Below, in pieces: positions 24,392 to 34,025 of a stretch of 64,000 nucleotides of DNA. Under the pieces are notes generated by a model. The model made no database searches. It saw nothing but the letters and a program-made list of their open reading frames with translations, and was not told the DNA's origin. The stretch is from JANMMJ01 sp964543235 (GTDB lineage: Bacteria; Pseudomonadota; Alphaproteobacteria; Rhizobiales; Aestuariivirgaceae). The stretch lies in contig CAZIXE010000010.1 of assembly GCA_964543235.1 (NCBI GenBank), positions 16,114 through 80,113 on the forward strand, written 5' to 3'. Position numbers and translations under genes: made by a program. The stretch's first letter is position 1. Every line of letters starts with the position of its first letter.

Positions 24392-26185
24392 ATGGCAGTG
24401 GTTGCTGAGGCCACCGGCGTGGCCAAACCTGGCTCGGGCGAACTGATCCGGGCCATTGACTGGAAGGATACGTTCTGGGTCGTCAGCGGCGTAATTCCGC
24501 TCGTCCTGTTTTCGATCGGCGGCATTGCCGGCACCACCGGCAAGCTGGCCTTCCTGGTGTGGGCCATCTCGGTCATCATGGGCTTTTTCCAGTCCTTCAC
24601 CTATGCCGAGATCGCCGGCCTCTATCCCAACAAGTCGGGCGGCGCCTCGGTCTATGGCGCCACTGCCTGGCTGAAGTACTCGAAGTTCATCGCGCCGCTG
24701 TCGGTCTGGTGCAACTGGTTCGCCTGGTCGCCGGTGCTGTCGCTCGGCTGCGTGCTTGCCGCCGGCTACATCCTCAATGCGCTGTTTCCGATACCCACTG
24801 CCGACGCGCCGGCGGTACAGGCCTGGATACAGGCCAATGCCGCCTCGATCACCGCCGACTCGCCGCGTGTCGCCGAATGGCTCGCCGATGCGGCCAACGC
24901 CGGCAAGACGGCACCGGACGCGATTGCCGCGCTGTTGGCCCAGGATGGTGTCGCAGCCCTGACCCCGGCGATCCGCAATTGGGAACTCCTGAGTTTCCAG
25001 GTACCGGGCATCGGCATGGCTCATATCAATGCCTACTTTGTGATTGGCGCGCTGATCATGCTGATCGTCTTCATGATTCAGGACCGCGGTATCATGCGCA
25101 CCGCCAGTGTCCAGAAAATCATGGGCATCCTCGTCATCGTGCCGATGGTAGTGATCGGCATCTGGCCGATCATTACCGGCTCCATCAACTACTCGAACTT
25201 CACCAACCTTGTTCCTCCCGATCAGGCCTATTCGGCGGCTCCCGGGGCATGGAGTATTGGCGGCTGGACGCTGTTCCTAGGCGGGCTCTACATCGCGGCC
25301 TGGTCGACCTATGCCTTCGAGACCGCCGTCTGCTACACGCGCGAATTCAAGAACCCCGCCACCGACACCGTGAAGGCGATCGTCGCTGCCGGCCTCTTTG
25401 CCGTTGCCATGTACATCCTGATTCCCTTTGCTTTCCAGGGTGTGCTTGGCGTTGAGGGCATGCTGGCCGCGCCCATCGTCGACGGATCCGGCATCGGTGA
25501 AGCGCTTGCCGGCCTTGTCAATGGCGGACCCGTGATCACCCAGATCCTGGTCATGCTGATGATCGTGGCGCTGCTGCTTGCCATCATGACCGCCATGGCG
25601 GGTTCCTCGCGCACGCTGTACCAGGCGTCGCGCGATGGCTGGCTGCCGCGCTATCTCAATCACGTGAACAGCCACGGCGCGCCCAACCGCGCCATGTGGA
25701 CCGACTTTGGTTTCAACATCATCCTGCTGGCCCTTGCCTCCGACCCGGTCGGCTACTTCTTCGTGCTGGCCGTCTCGAATGTTGGCTACATCATCTTCAA
25801 TTTCCTCAACCTCAATGCCGGCTGGATCCACCGCATCGATTCCGGTCACATCAAGCGGCCGTGGAAGGCGCCGACCTGGCTTATCGGCTTCAACACCATG
25901 CTTGCCTTCGTCAACGCCCTCTTCCTCGGCGCCGGCGCCAAGGTGTGGGGCTATGAGACCGCCCTGTGGTGGGGACTGGCATTTGCCGCCCTCATCCTTC
26001 CGGTCTTTGCCTTCCGCCACTATGTCCAGGACGCCGGCAGGTTCCCGCCCAATGCGCTGGAGGATCTGGGGCTGACCGGCGGTGATCTGGGCGTGAGGAG
26101 GGCGGGCATCCTGCCATACCTCGCACTTGCCGCAGGCATGGTCGTGGTCTTGTGGGCCAACTGGTTCTTCGTGCTGCCTGGCTAG
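24392..26185 (+). CDS. APC family amino acid permease
   Basis: A 597-residue integral membrane transporter of the amino acid-polyamine-organocation superfamily, with about twelve hydrophobic segments and the APC landmarks IGGIAGTTG, YAEIAGLYPNKSGGASVYG and AMAGSSRTLYQASRDGWLPRY. An unusual hydrophilic insertion of about 75 residues (roughly 128-202) separates membrane segments in the first half. The strong site AGGAGG precedes the ATG. Because the upstream array matches those of gntR/DAO and tmm, it may import an amino acid or amine used by that cluster. Substrate cannot be read from sequence. Confidence 0.85.
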   Translation: MAVVAEATGVAKPGSGELIRAIDWKDTFWVVSGVIPLVLFSIGGIAGTTGKLAFLVWAISVIMGFFQSFTYAEIAGLYPNKSGGASVYGATAWLKYSKFIAPLSVWCNWFAWSPVLSLGCVLAAGYILNALFPIPTADAPAVQAWIQANAASITADSPRVAEWLADAANAGKTAPDAIAALLAQDGVAALTPAIRNWELLSFQVPGIGMAHINAYFVIGALIMLIVFMIQDRGIMRTASVQKIMGILVIVPMVVIGIWPIITGSINYSNFTNLVPPDQAYSAAPGAWSIGGWTLFLGGLYIAAWSTYAFETAVCYTREFKNPATDTVKAIVAAGLFAVAMYILIPFAFQGVLGVEGMLAAPIVDGSGIGEALAGLVNGGPVITQILVMLMIVALLLAIMTAMAGSSRTLYQASRDGWLPRYLNHVNSHGAPNRAMWTDFGFNIILLALASDPVGYFFVLAVSNVGYIIFNFLNLNAGWIHRIDSGHIKRPWKAPTWLIGFNTMLAFVNALFLGAGAKVWGYETALWWGLAFAALILPVFAFRHYVQDAGRFPPNALEDLGLTGGDLGVRRAGILPYLALAAGMVVVLWANWFFVLPG

Positions 26186-26302
26186 CCCCGCTACCGCCGG
26201 CGTGGCAACCGGTGGCTCCCGGCCGCCGGTTGCTCTTTGCGCGCGACTTGATCTGGGCCCGATGGCGGCCATAGTAGGGAGCCGCCAGGGAGTCGCATCC
26301 GC

Positions 26303-26854
26303 ATGAGCTTCGTCGCACTTGCCATCATGGCCGCGATTGCGGCCTATGGTGTCTACGCTTTCAACAGGCTCACCCGGCACAAATATCTCGTGAGCGAAGG
26401 CTGGAGCGGCATTGACGTCCAGCTCAAGCGCCGGGCCGATCTTGTGCCCAGTCTCGTTGCGGTCGTGAAGGCCTATGCCGCCCATGAGCGCAAGCTCTTC
26501 GAGGACCTGGCAAGGCTGCGGCAGGAAGCCCTGCATGGCGGCTCCGTCGCGACGCAGGCCGCATCCGGCAGGACGATGGCGGAACAGCTGTCACGGCTCT
26601 TCGTACTGGCCGAAGCCTATCCCGAGCTGAAGGCGGACGCGAACTTCCGCGCCCTGCAGCAGCAGCTCGCGGATATCGAAGACCAGCTCCAGATGGCCCG
26701 CCGCTACTACAATGGCGCCGTCCGCAACCTGAACACTCTGATCGAACAGGCGCCTTCGAATCTGGTTGCGGCCGGCTTTGGCTTTCGCAAGGCGGAGTTC
26801 TTTCAGCTGGACGATGACAGCCAGCGGCAGGTGCCGCAGGTGGATCTCGGCTGA
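26303..26854 (+). CDS. LemA family protein
   Basis: A 183-residue membrane-anchored coiled-coil protein: one N-terminal hydrophobic helix (FVALAIMAAIAAYGVYAF), then the conserved LemA segment (WSGIDVQLKRRADLVPSLVAVVKAYAAHE) and ARRYYNGAVRNLN near the end. The stop overlaps the next start by one base (26854), so it is translationally coupled to the DUF2207 gene, the usual partner. The molecular function of LemA proteins is not settled; roles in envelope stress or protein assembly are suggested. Confidence 0.88.
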   Translation: MSFVALAIMAAIAAYGVYAFNRLTRHKYLVSEGWSGIDVQLKRRADLVPSLVAVVKAYAAHERKLFEDLARLRQEALHGGSVATQAASGRTMAEQLSRLFVLAEAYPELKADANFRALQQQLADIEDQLQMARRYYNGAVRNLNTLIEQAPSNLVAAGFGFRKAEFFQLDDDSQRQVPQVDLG

Positions 26855-28746
26855 TGCTGGCAGGGAGGCTGCTACTCATTCTGTTCGGCCTGTGCTGCGC
26901 CGTCTCCTCCGCACACGCCGAAGAGCGCATCGCCGCCTTCATCAGTGATGCAACGGTCAATGCCGACGCATCGCTGACTGTGACCGAAACCATTGTCTGG
27001 ACTTTCCGGGATGTTGGGCCGAAACGCGGACTGTTGCGCGATTTTCCCACCCGCTATCGCGACAGCCGCGGTCTGCGCGTCAATACCGGCTTTGAAGTGC
27101 TGTCGGTCACGCGCAACGGCGCTCCCGAACCCTTTGCCGTCGAGTCGATCAGCAACGGCAAGCGCATCCGCATCGGGAATGCCGACGTCTTTCTGCCCGA
27201 AGGCAGTCACCGCTACGCCATGACCTATCGCACCACGCGCCAGCTTGGCTTCTTCGCAGACGTCGATGAACTCTACTGGAACGTCACCGGCAATGCCTGG
27301 TCCATGCCGATTGACAAGGCCACCGCCATCGTTCGCCTGCCGCCGGGGGCCGCAATCCTGCAGCACGCGGCCTACACCGGTGCACAGGGTGAGAGGGGAA
27401 GCGACGTCCATGTTCTGGCGGCCGCAGGCGGCATCTATCGCGCCGAGACCACCCGCCCCCTTTCACCCGGCGAAGGCTTCACCGTGGCCGTGGGCTTCAC
27501 CAGGGGTGTTGTGGCGGCGCCGACCGGGGCCGACCGGGCAGGGTGGCTCCTTGCCGACAATGCCGGCCTCGCCGTCATGGCCGTGAGCCTGCTGGCAGTC
27601 TTCGCCTATTTCTTCTCGTCCTGGCTGGCGGTGGGCCGCGATCCGCCGGCCGGCACCATCATTCCGCTGTTCGCCGCGCCTCCCGGCCTGGGTCCGGCGG
27701 CCGTCCGCTATGTCTGGAAGCAATCCTTTGACGACAAGGCATTCGCTGCCGCGCTCGTCGGCCTTGCCGTGAAGGGCCGCCTGAGCATCGCCGATCGTGA
27801 TGGCGAGTTCTCGGTCGAAAAGAAGACCGATGCCGGGCCGGAACTTCTGGCAGGCGAACGTGCTCTCTTCGCTGCCATCCGCAACGGCACGACCCGTTTC
27901 AGGCAGTCAAACCATCGCGCCGTTGCTGCGATGCGCGCCGCCCTGGAGAAAGCTCTCGGCAGCGAGTTTGACGGCGTGGCCTTCGTGCGCAATCTCGGCC
28001 GCTTCTTCATCGGGCTGGCCCTTTCGGTGGCGGGATTGCTTGCCGCAGCATTGCTGCTCCCCGGCGATGAAGCGATGATGGGTCTGTTCATGAGCCTGTG
28101 GACGGGCGGCTGGTGGGCCGGCATCTTGCTGTTTGCCAGAAACGCCATCCGCGGCCTGTTCCTGAAAGGCATCGCCAGCAAGGCGGGTGCCGTTGCCATG
28201 CTGCTGTTCCTCATCCCCTTCGTTCTCGCCGGCACGGCCGGTCCCATTCTCATCCTGGCAGGCGTTGAGTCGTGGAACCTTTATGCGCTTGCGGCGACCG
28301 GCGTCCTCATGGCGCTGATGAATGTCGTCTTCTTCCGCCTCATGCGGGCGCCGACCGTCGCCGGCCGGCGCATCATGGATCACATCGAGGGTTTCCGCAT
28401 GTATCTGGAAACGGCAGAGGAAGACCGCCTCAACGCCCTGCATCCCCCCGAAAAGACGCCGGAACTCTTCGAGAAATTTCTCCCCTATGCCGTGGCGCTC
28501 GACTGCGAGAATGCCTGGGCCGCGAAGTTCACTGCCATTCTTGCTGCGGCGGGCGTTGCGGCGCCGGCCTGGTACGCTGGATCACACTGGAACCCGCGGA
28601 GCATCGGCGATTTCACCGACAGTATCGGCTCTGGCCTTGCTGCCGGTACGGCGGCTGCCGCCTCGCCGCCGGGATCGCATTCAGGCTCGAGCGGCGGCGG
28701 ATCGTCCGGGGGTGGCGGCGGTGGTGGCGGCGGTTCGAGCTGGTGA
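26854..28746 (+). CDS. DUF2207 membrane protein
   Basis: A 630-residue protein with a signal peptide (LLLILFGLCCAVSSAHAEE), a DUF2207 extracytoplasmic domain (about 25-225), a membrane segment near 235, a cytoplasmic region, and further membrane helices near 375-500. It ends in a Gly/Ser tail (residues about 610-630) finishing SSW, typical of this family. It is coupled to lemA by a one-base overlap. The pair is conserved across many bacteria, but its job is unknown; envelope maintenance is the usual guess. Confidence 0.85.
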   Translation: MLAGRLLLILFGLCCAVSSAHAEERIAAFISDATVNADASLTVTETIVWTFRDVGPKRGLLRDFPTRYRDSRGLRVNTGFEVLSVTRNGAPEPFAVESISNGKRIRIGNADVFLPEGSHRYAMTYRTTRQLGFFADVDELYWNVTGNAWSMPIDKATAIVRLPPGAAILQHAAYTGAQGERGSDVHVLAAAGGIYRAETTRPLSPGEGFTVAVGFTRGVVAAPTGADRAGWLLADNAGLAVMAVSLLAVFAYFFSSWLAVGRDPPAGTIIPLFAAPPGLGPAAVRYVWKQSFDDKAFAAALVGLAVKGRLSIADRDGEFSVEKKTDAGPELLAGERALFAAIRNGTTRFRQSNHRAVAAMRAALEKALGSEFDGVAFVRNLGRFFIGLALSVAGLLAAALLLPGDEAMMGLFMSLWTGGWWAGILLFARNAIRGLFLKGIASKAGAVAMLLFLIPFVLAGTAGPILILAGVESWNLYALAATGVLMALMNVVFFRLMRAPTVAGRRIMDHIEGFRMYLETAEEDRLNALHPPEKTPELFEKFLPYAVALDCENAWAAKFTAILAAAGVAAPAWYAGSHWNPRSIGDFTDSIGSGLAAGTAAAASPPGSHSGSSGGGSSGGGGGGGGGSSW

Positions 28747-28748
28747 GG

Positions 28749-29456
28749 TTACAGGGAACCCGGCCCGATGTACCGGGCGAGCCCCGGAATGTCGCGGGCG
28801 CGGAAGAAGGCTTTGACCGGCCGTTTGGCGACGATCCGTCCTCCTTCGACATAGGCGACATGGCTGGCGGCCGCGCGGGCATCGCCCGGGTCATGGGTGA
28901 CGAGCAGGATTGTCAGGCTGCGCTCGCGGCGGATGCCTTGCAACAGGTCCAGCATCTCGCGCCGCAGCCCCGGCCCGAGCGCCGTGAAGGGCTCGTCGAG
29001 CAGCAGCACCGGCCGGTCGCGAACCACGGCCCGGGCGATGGCGATGCGTTGCCGCTCGCCGCCGGAAATCTCGCCCGGCTTGCGATGCCTGAGCGCCAGA
29101 ATGCCGACCCGGTCAAGGGCCGCATCCACCCGCTGGCGTTGGCCGGCATCGAGGTCGAGCCGAGGCGATACGCCCAGCGCCACGTTGGTCCAGACGTCGA
29201 GATGGGCGAAGCTGTTGTGGTCCTGGAAGATCATCGTCACGGGGCGTTTTTCAGGCGGATCGTCGGTGACGTCGGCGCCGCCGATGAGGATGCGGCCCGA
29301 CAGCGGTCGTTCGAATCCGGCGATCAGATTCAGCAGGGTGCTCTTTCCCGATCCGCTCGGCCCGATGATGGCGAGCAGCTCGTCCCGTGCCACTTCGAGC
29401 GTGAATGCCATCTGCATGTCCTCGAAATCGAAACGCACCGCATCGAGCCTGATCAT
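28749..29456 (-). CDS. thiQ: Thiamine ABC transporter ATPase ThiQ
   Basis: A 235-residue ABC ATPase that powers import of thiamine, thiamine phosphate and TPP. Walker A is GPSGSGKST (about 35-43), the ABC signature SGGERQR (about 130), and Walker B VLLLDEP followed by the switch histidine in LVTHD. Short for an ABC ATPase, as ThiQ usually is. Its ATG overlaps the thiP stop (ATGA at 29453-29456), so thiB-thiP-thiQ is one operon, controlled by the TPP riboswitch at 32041-32121. Confidence 0.92.
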   Translation of the reverse strand: MIRLDAVRFDFEDMQMAFTLEVARDELLAIIGPSGSGKSTLLNLIAGFERPLSGRILIGGADVTDDPPEKRPVTMIFQDHNSFAHLDVWTNVALGVSPRLDLDAGQRQRVDAALDRVGILALRHRKPGEISGGERQRIAIARAVVRDRPVLLLDEPFTALGPGLRREMLDLLQGIRRERSLTILLVTHDPGDARAAASHVAYVEGGRIVAKRPVKAFFRARDIPGLARYIGPGSL

Positions 29457-30982
29457 GTTCCGCGCCCCATGCGTTCGGCAAAGCTGATGACCACCATGGA
29501 CAGAGCCAGCAGGACCAGCGCGGTGGCCGCTGCCGATTCGATCCGGTAGCTTCCCATCTGCCCGTAGATCAGCGAGGGCAATGTCACCAGGTCCTGCGAG
29601 CCGAACAAGGCGATGGCGGTGAGATCGCCGAGCGACACGGCAAAGCAGATGGCTAGAGCAAACATCAGGGGACCGCGCATCAGCGGCAGATCGATCAGGC
29701 TGAGCCGCCGCAGGCCCGAGATCCCCAGGCTGGCGCACAGCCTGTCTTGCGGCAGCACAGCACTTCGCGCCGCCGGCGCCAGAGCACCCACGGCAAAGGG
29801 CAGCGCCATCAGCGTATTCATGGCGGCGACCAGCAGGAAGGCCAGCCAGGCGGCAAGGCCGAAGCGCGCCACGAGCACGAACCATCCCGTGGCCAGGACG
29901 GCCGGTGGCACGATCAGGCTGAGCACGCCGGCCAGTGCGAAGATCGTATGCTGCCGGGGCGAGACGGCCCGCGCCATGGCATAGCCGAGCGGCAGTGCAA
30001 TGATGACACTGGCGAGGCTTGCCAGGCTTGCAATGGCTACGCTGGTCAGAGCGGCCGTGGCGATGGCCTTCCAGGCGAAACTTGCCACGATGCCAACCAC
30101 AAGGATGGCGACAAGGGGGGCTGCCACATAAAGCGTGGCGAGACCAATGACGATGACATCGGTCGCACCGGGAGCAGCCGGCGCAAAGCCATAGCGGCGT
30201 GACGCCAGCGTGGCACCGCCATAGATTTGCAGCGCATAACGCCCCGCCAGAGCCACCAGCACCCCGCACAGTGCAAGCTGCACCAGCGCCAGCGCGCCGG
30301 CCCGGCCCGGGTCGAAGTCGAACCGCAGCGCCTGATAGATGGCCACCTCCAGGGTCGTCGCGCGGGGGCCGCCGCCCAGCGTCAGGACGGCCGCGAAGCT
30401 CGCCGCACACAGCAGGAAGATCAGGCTGGCGGCGCCGGTGAGGCCGCTGCGCATGGCGGGCCAGCCGATCAGCCGGAAGCGGTCGTGGTCGGAAAGGCCC
30501 AGCTGGGCACCGAGCCGCCACGGCTCCGGCGCGATCCCGTCGAGCCGCTGCATGAGCAGCCGCACGGCCAGCGGCATGTTGAAGAAAACATGGGCGATCA
30601 GGATGCCTGTCAGGCCATAAGTGTCCAAAGGCACGCCAGTTGCCCGGGCGATCAGTCCTGAGCGCCCGTACACCGCCACGATCCCCAGAATTGCCACGAT
30701 GGCGGGCAGCGCCAGGGGCAGGGCGAAGAGTTGCAGGATCAACCCCCGTCCGGGAAATGCGGTGCGGAACAGCACCCAGCTCACCGGAATTGCCAGTCCG
30801 ACCGAAAGCAGCGTGGACAGTCCCGCCTGTAGCAGCGTGAAGCGGAGAACCTGCCAGAGATAGGCATCGAACAGGCTACGCCCGTCGCCCTGGCCAAGTC
30901 CGATGAACAGGACCGGCCCGATGCCCAGCCCGACCGCGGTCAGGATGGCAGCGAGCGATGCGAAGGCAGCGGAATTGCGCAC
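29453..30982 (-). CDS. thiP: Thiamine ABC transporter permease ThiP
   Basis: A 509-residue inner-membrane permease made of two fused halves, about twelve membrane helices, each half with an ABC-permease EAA-like loop (AQLGLSDHDRFRLIGWPAM in the first, LCASLGISGLRRLSLIDLPLM in the second). This fused architecture is typical of ThiP. It lies six bases after thiB and overlaps thiQ by four. Confidence 0.92.
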   Translation of the reverse strand: MRNSAAFASLAAILTAVGLGIGPVLFIGLGQGDGRSLFDAYLWQVLRFTLLQAGLSTLLSVGLAIPVSWVLFRTAFPGRGLILQLFALPLALPAIVAILGIVAVYGRSGLIARATGVPLDTYGLTGILIAHVFFNMPLAVRLLMQRLDGIAPEPWRLGAQLGLSDHDRFRLIGWPAMRSGLTGAASLIFLLCAASFAAVLTLGGGPRATTLEVAIYQALRFDFDPGRAGALALVQLALCGVLVALAGRYALQIYGGATLASRRYGFAPAAPGATDVIVIGLATLYVAAPLVAILVVGIVASFAWKAIATAALTSVAIASLASLASVIIALPLGYAMARAVSPRQHTIFALAGVLSLIVPPAVLATGWFVLVARFGLAAWLAFLLVAAMNTLMALPFAVGALAPAARSAVLPQDRLCASLGISGLRRLSLIDLPLMRGPLMFALAICFAVSLGDLTAIALFGSQDLVTLPSLIYGQMGSYRIESAAATALVLLALSMVVISFAERMGRGT

Positions 30983-30988
30983 CCGGAC

Positions 30989-31984
30989 CTATTCACTTAC
31001 CGCATTGAGCCACTCGTCAATCCAGGCGCGGCGGTTCCGGGCGACCTCGTCAGGCGGGAAGAGGTGCGTTTTGGCGGGAACGACCAGCTTGCCAAAGGCA
31101 TCGGGCAGGGGTCCGGAAGTTGGCGCGGCCGGAAACATCCAGTTGCTGGTTGGTATTTCATCCTGAAAGCCGGGACTCACCATGAAGGCCAGGAACTTCT
31201 CGGCCAGCGCCCGTTCCGGCGATCCGGCGATGAGCCCGGCCACTTCGACCTGCAGGTAGTGGCCTTCCGCAAAGGCTGCTGCCTGGTAGCGCGATGTCTG
31301 CTCGGCAATCATGTGATAGGCGGGCGAGGTCGTGTAGGACAGCACCATCGGGGCCTCGCCCTTCGTGAACAGCCCGTAGGCCTCCGACCAGCCCGGCGTG
31401 GTGGTCAGAATGCGCCCCTTGAGCCGGCCCCAGGCTTCGCCCGCCCTGTCGCCATAGACCGCCTTCATCCACAGCAGGAAACCCAACCCCGGCGTCGAGG
31501 AGCGCGGATCTTCGAGGATGATCTTCTGCGCCGGATCGCCATTGACGAGCTCGTCGAGCGAGTGCGGCGGGGCCGGCAACGCTTCGCTATCGTACACGAC
31601 GGCAAAGTGGCCATAATCGAAGGGCAGGAACAGCGGATCGTTCCAGGCGATCGGAATGGTGAGGCCGGCGCTGCTCAGCCCGTGTTGGCCAAACAGGCCG
31701 GTGGCCGCCGCTTCCGCGGTCAGGTTGGTGTCGAGACCAAGCACCACATCGGCCTGGGTCGCTGTGCCCTCGAGCTTCAGGCGGTTGAGCATGGCAACGC
31801 CGTCGGCGATTGCCACCCACTGCAACGTACAGGCGCAGATATCCTCGAACTTCTGCTTGATCTTGGGTCCCGGGCCCCATTCGGCGACGAAACTTTCATA
31901 CGTATAGACTGTCAGCGTTTCGGCCGCACGCGCTGGCAATGCGAGCATGACGAGCGCGATCAGGGCAAGTGCTGGTCTTTTCAT
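30989..31984 (-). CDS. thiB: Thiamine-binding periplasmic protein ThiB
   Basis: A 331-residue solute-binding protein with a signal peptide (ALALIALVMLALPARAAE, cleavage near residue 20), then TLTVYTYESFVAEWGPG as in ThiB. Residues typical of the thiamine site occur around DPRSSTPGLGFLLWM and SYTTSPAYH. It begins the thiBPQ operon; AGGAGG is just upstream of the ATG, and the TPP riboswitch ends about 57 bases before it. Confidence 0.93.
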   Translation of the reverse strand: MKRPALALIALVMLALPARAAETLTVYTYESFVAEWGPGPKIKQKFEDICACTLQWVAIADGVAMLNRLKLEGTATQADVVLGLDTNLTAEAAATGLFGQHGLSSAGLTIPIAWNDPLFLPFDYGHFAVVYDSEALPAPPHSLDELVNGDPAQKIILEDPRSSTPGLGFLLWMKAVYGDRAGEAWGRLKGRILTTTPGWSEAYGLFTKGEAPMVLSYTTSPAYHMIAEQTSRYQAAAFAEGHYLQVEVAGLIAGSPERALAEKFLAFMVSPGFQDEIPTSNWMFPAAPTSGPLPDAFGKLVVPAKTHLFPPDEVARNRRAWIDEWLNAVSE

Positions 31985-32040
31985 TGTGTCCTCCTATACT
32001 TCCGGTGGGAGGACCCGGGGCGTGACCTGCGCCCGCTCGC

Positions 32041-32121
32041 AATCCCTCCGCCGGCATGATCCGGATCAGGTTCAGCGGGTTGGCGGTCTTCGCGCCTCTC
32101 AGCCATGACGGCACCCCGTTG
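32041..32121 (-). ncRNA. TPP riboswitch (THI element)
   Basis: Read on the minus strand, this segment carries the thi-box hallmarks in order: GGGGTGCC, the CTGAGA pyrimidine-sensing loop, AACCCGCTGAACCTGATC and CGGATCATGCCGGCGGAGGG. It lies in the leader of thiBPQ. With TPP bound it should lower expression, probably by hiding the AGGAGG site or by termination within the 56 bases to thiB. Confidence 0.95.
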
Positions 32122-32197
32122 AGAGCGCCGTGAAGCTATGATGCAAATTGGGCACTGGCAAGAACATTCTGTTAGGTTTTTCTGTTAAGAGATCGCT

Positions 32198-32830
32198 ATG
32201 TCTCGCTTTGTCATCCTGCTGGGCGGCCGGCTTTCCCCCACCGCACGATTGGTGGGACAGGTGCGCGGCGCCCGCGTCATTGCCGCCGACAGCGGCATGG
32301 GTCACGCCAAGCCGCTGGGACTTGCGCCGGAACTTTGGGTCGGCGACTTCGATTCGACCGACGAGGAACTGGCCGCCGCCTATCAGCATGTCGGCCGTCA
32401 TGCCTACCCGGCAGAAAAGGACATGACCGACGGCGAGATCGCCATCCGCGAGGCCATCAACCGGGGCGCTTCCGAACTTGTTCTGGCCGGCGGCATGGGC
32501 GGCCAGGCCGATCACACGCTGGGCCATTTCGGCCTGGCGCTGTCGCTGGCCAGCCGCGGCTACCGCACCATGCTGACCAGCGGCGATGAAGAGGGCCATC
32601 CGCTGATCCCGGGCAAGCTTGCGATCGACGTCCCGCCCGGGACGGTCGTAAGTCTGATTCCCTTTGCCGATCTCGAAGGCTTCCATATCGAGGGCGTCAA
32701 ATGGCCCCTCGTTGATCGCCGCGTGCCGCTGGGCTCCAGCCTGACCCTGTCCAATGTGGCAACGGGTCCCGTCCGCATGAGCCTCGACAAGGGCTATGGT
32801 GTCGCCGTGGTGTACTTCCAGCAGGAATGA
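32198..32830 (+). CDS. thiN: Thiamine pyrophosphokinase
   Basis: A 210-residue enzyme that transfers pyrophosphate from ATP to thiamine to make TPP. Family motifs include VGDFDS (about 46-51), KDMTDGEIA (about 72-80), and GGMGGQADHTLGH. It is divergent from the riboswitch-controlled thiBPQ genes, so import and activation of thiamine are encoded together. It ends one base before the start of the RNA methyltransferase gene and is probably co-transcribed with it. Confidence 0.9.
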   Translation: MSRFVILLGGRLSPTARLVGQVRGARVIAADSGMGHAKPLGLAPELWVGDFDSTDEELAAAYQHVGRHAYPAEKDMTDGEIAIREAINRGASELVLAGGMGGQADHTLGHFGLALSLASRGYRTMLTSGDEEGHPLIPGKLAIDVPPGTVVSLIPFADLEGFHIEGVKWPLVDRRVPLGSSLTLSNVATGPVRMSLDKGYGVAVVYFQQE

Positions 32831-32831
32831 C

Positions 32832-34025
32832 ATGGACGTTGAACTGACGATCAGGCGTCTCGGTCGTCAGGGGGAAGGTGTCGCGTCGCACGACGGACGC
32901 ACCGTCTATGTTCCGCACGCCTTGCCGGGGGAGGTCGTCCTGGCCGACCTTCAGACAGATCGCGGCACCGTGAAGAAGATCCTTCAGGCTTCCGAATGCC
33001 GCGTCACTCCCTTTTGCAGACATTTCGGCCATTGCGGTGGATGTGCCGTGCAGCATCTGGCTGTGGCCGACTATCGCCGCTGGAAGCAGGGCCTGGTAAC
33101 CGGCGCATTGCGCCATGCCGGCATCGATGTCGAGTGCCGGGAACTCCTTGACGCCGTGGGCGCCGGCCGCCGCCGCGCCACGCTGCATGCCCGCGCCGAA
33201 GGCGCCGGTTTCAACGCCGCCCGCAGCCACAAGGTCCACCCCCTGGATGGCTGTCCGATCCTGGAGCCCGGCCTCGGCCATGCGCCTGCTGTGGCCAGCA
33301 CCGTCCATGGCGCTGTTGGCGACAGCGATGTGACGTTTACGATGACGCATGGCGGCATCGATTGTGCCGTCAAGGCCCAGAAACACGCCAGGGCGGAACG
33401 CCTGTTGCCGCTGGCCGAGCACTTTGGTCTGGCCCGGATCGCGCTGAATGGTGAAGTGCTGCTGACCCGCAACGCGCCGGAGCTGCAACTGGGACGGAGC
33501 AGGGTGGTGTTGCCGCCCGGCAGCTTCCTGCAGGCGACAGCTCGCGGCGAGGAGCTGCTGGCCGAGCAGGTGATCGAGGCCGTGGGTCCGGCGCGGCACA
33601 TTGCCGATCTCTTTTGCGGCGTCGGCCCTTTTGCCCTGCGCTTGGCTGAACGTGCCAAGATTCATGCCTTTGACAGCGATTCGGCCGCAATTGCCGCAAT
33701 TCGCGAGGCAGTGCGCAAGACCCAGGGAATCCGGCCGGTGACGGCCGAGGTCCGCGACCTGTTTCGTGAACCTCTGACCGCCGCCGAAGGGAATGCCTTT
33801 GATGCGGTCGTCCTCGATCCTCCGCGGGCTGGCGCTGAGGCTCAGATGCGCAATCTGGCAAAGTCCAGGGTCCGCACCATCGCCTCCGTATCCTGCGATC
33901 CGGCGACATTTGCACGCGATGCGGCAATCCTCATCGCCGGCGGTTATCGCCTCGAACGGGTGACGCCCCTCGACCAGTTTGCCTGGTCGCCGCATGTGGA
34001 GATGGTGGGCGTGTTCAGGCGCTAG
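32832..34025 (+). CDS. Class I RNA m5U methyltransferase, TrmA/RlmD family
   Basis: A 397-residue SAM-dependent uracil-5 RNA methyltransferase. The N-terminal TRAM-like domain is followed by Fe-S cluster cysteines C56, C62, C68 and C71 (CRHFGHCGGC), the SAM motif DLFCGVGPFALR, DPPRAGAE, and the catalytic cysteine in SVSCDPATFARD. These identify the RumA/RlmD-like class acting on 23S rRNA; the exact uridine (747 or 1939 in E. coli numbering) is undecided. It starts one base after thiN and overlaps the end of efp by four bases in convergent orientation. Confidence 0.88.
   Translation: MDVELTIRRLGRQGEGVASHDGRTVYVPHALPGEVVLADLQTDRGTVKKILQASECRVTPFCRHFGHCGGCAVQHLAVADYRRWKQGLVTGALRHAGIDVECRELLDAVGAGRRRATLHARAEGAGFNAARSHKVHPLDGCPILEPGLGHAPAVASTVHGAVGDSDVTFTMTHGGIDCAVKAQKHARAERLLPLAEHFGLARIALNGEVLLTRNAPELQLGRSRVVLPPGSFLQATARGEELLAEQVIEAVGPARHIADLFCGVGPFALRLAERAKIHAFDSDSAAIAAIREAVRKTQGIRPVTAEVRDLFREPLTAAEGNAFDAVVLDPPRAGAEAQMRNLAKSRVRTIASVSCDPATFARDAAILIAGGYRLERVTPLDQFAWSPHVEMVGVFRR

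Noticed and set aside
24196..24408. Possible 70-residue gene before the APC permease
   Set aside because: No good ribosome-binding site, overlaps the permease start out of frame, and has low-complexity Pro/Gly-rich composition.
28680..28746. Gly/Ser run at the end of the DUF2207 protein as a possible repeat expansion
   Set aside because: Gly/Ser-rich tails ending in an aromatic residue are normal for this family.
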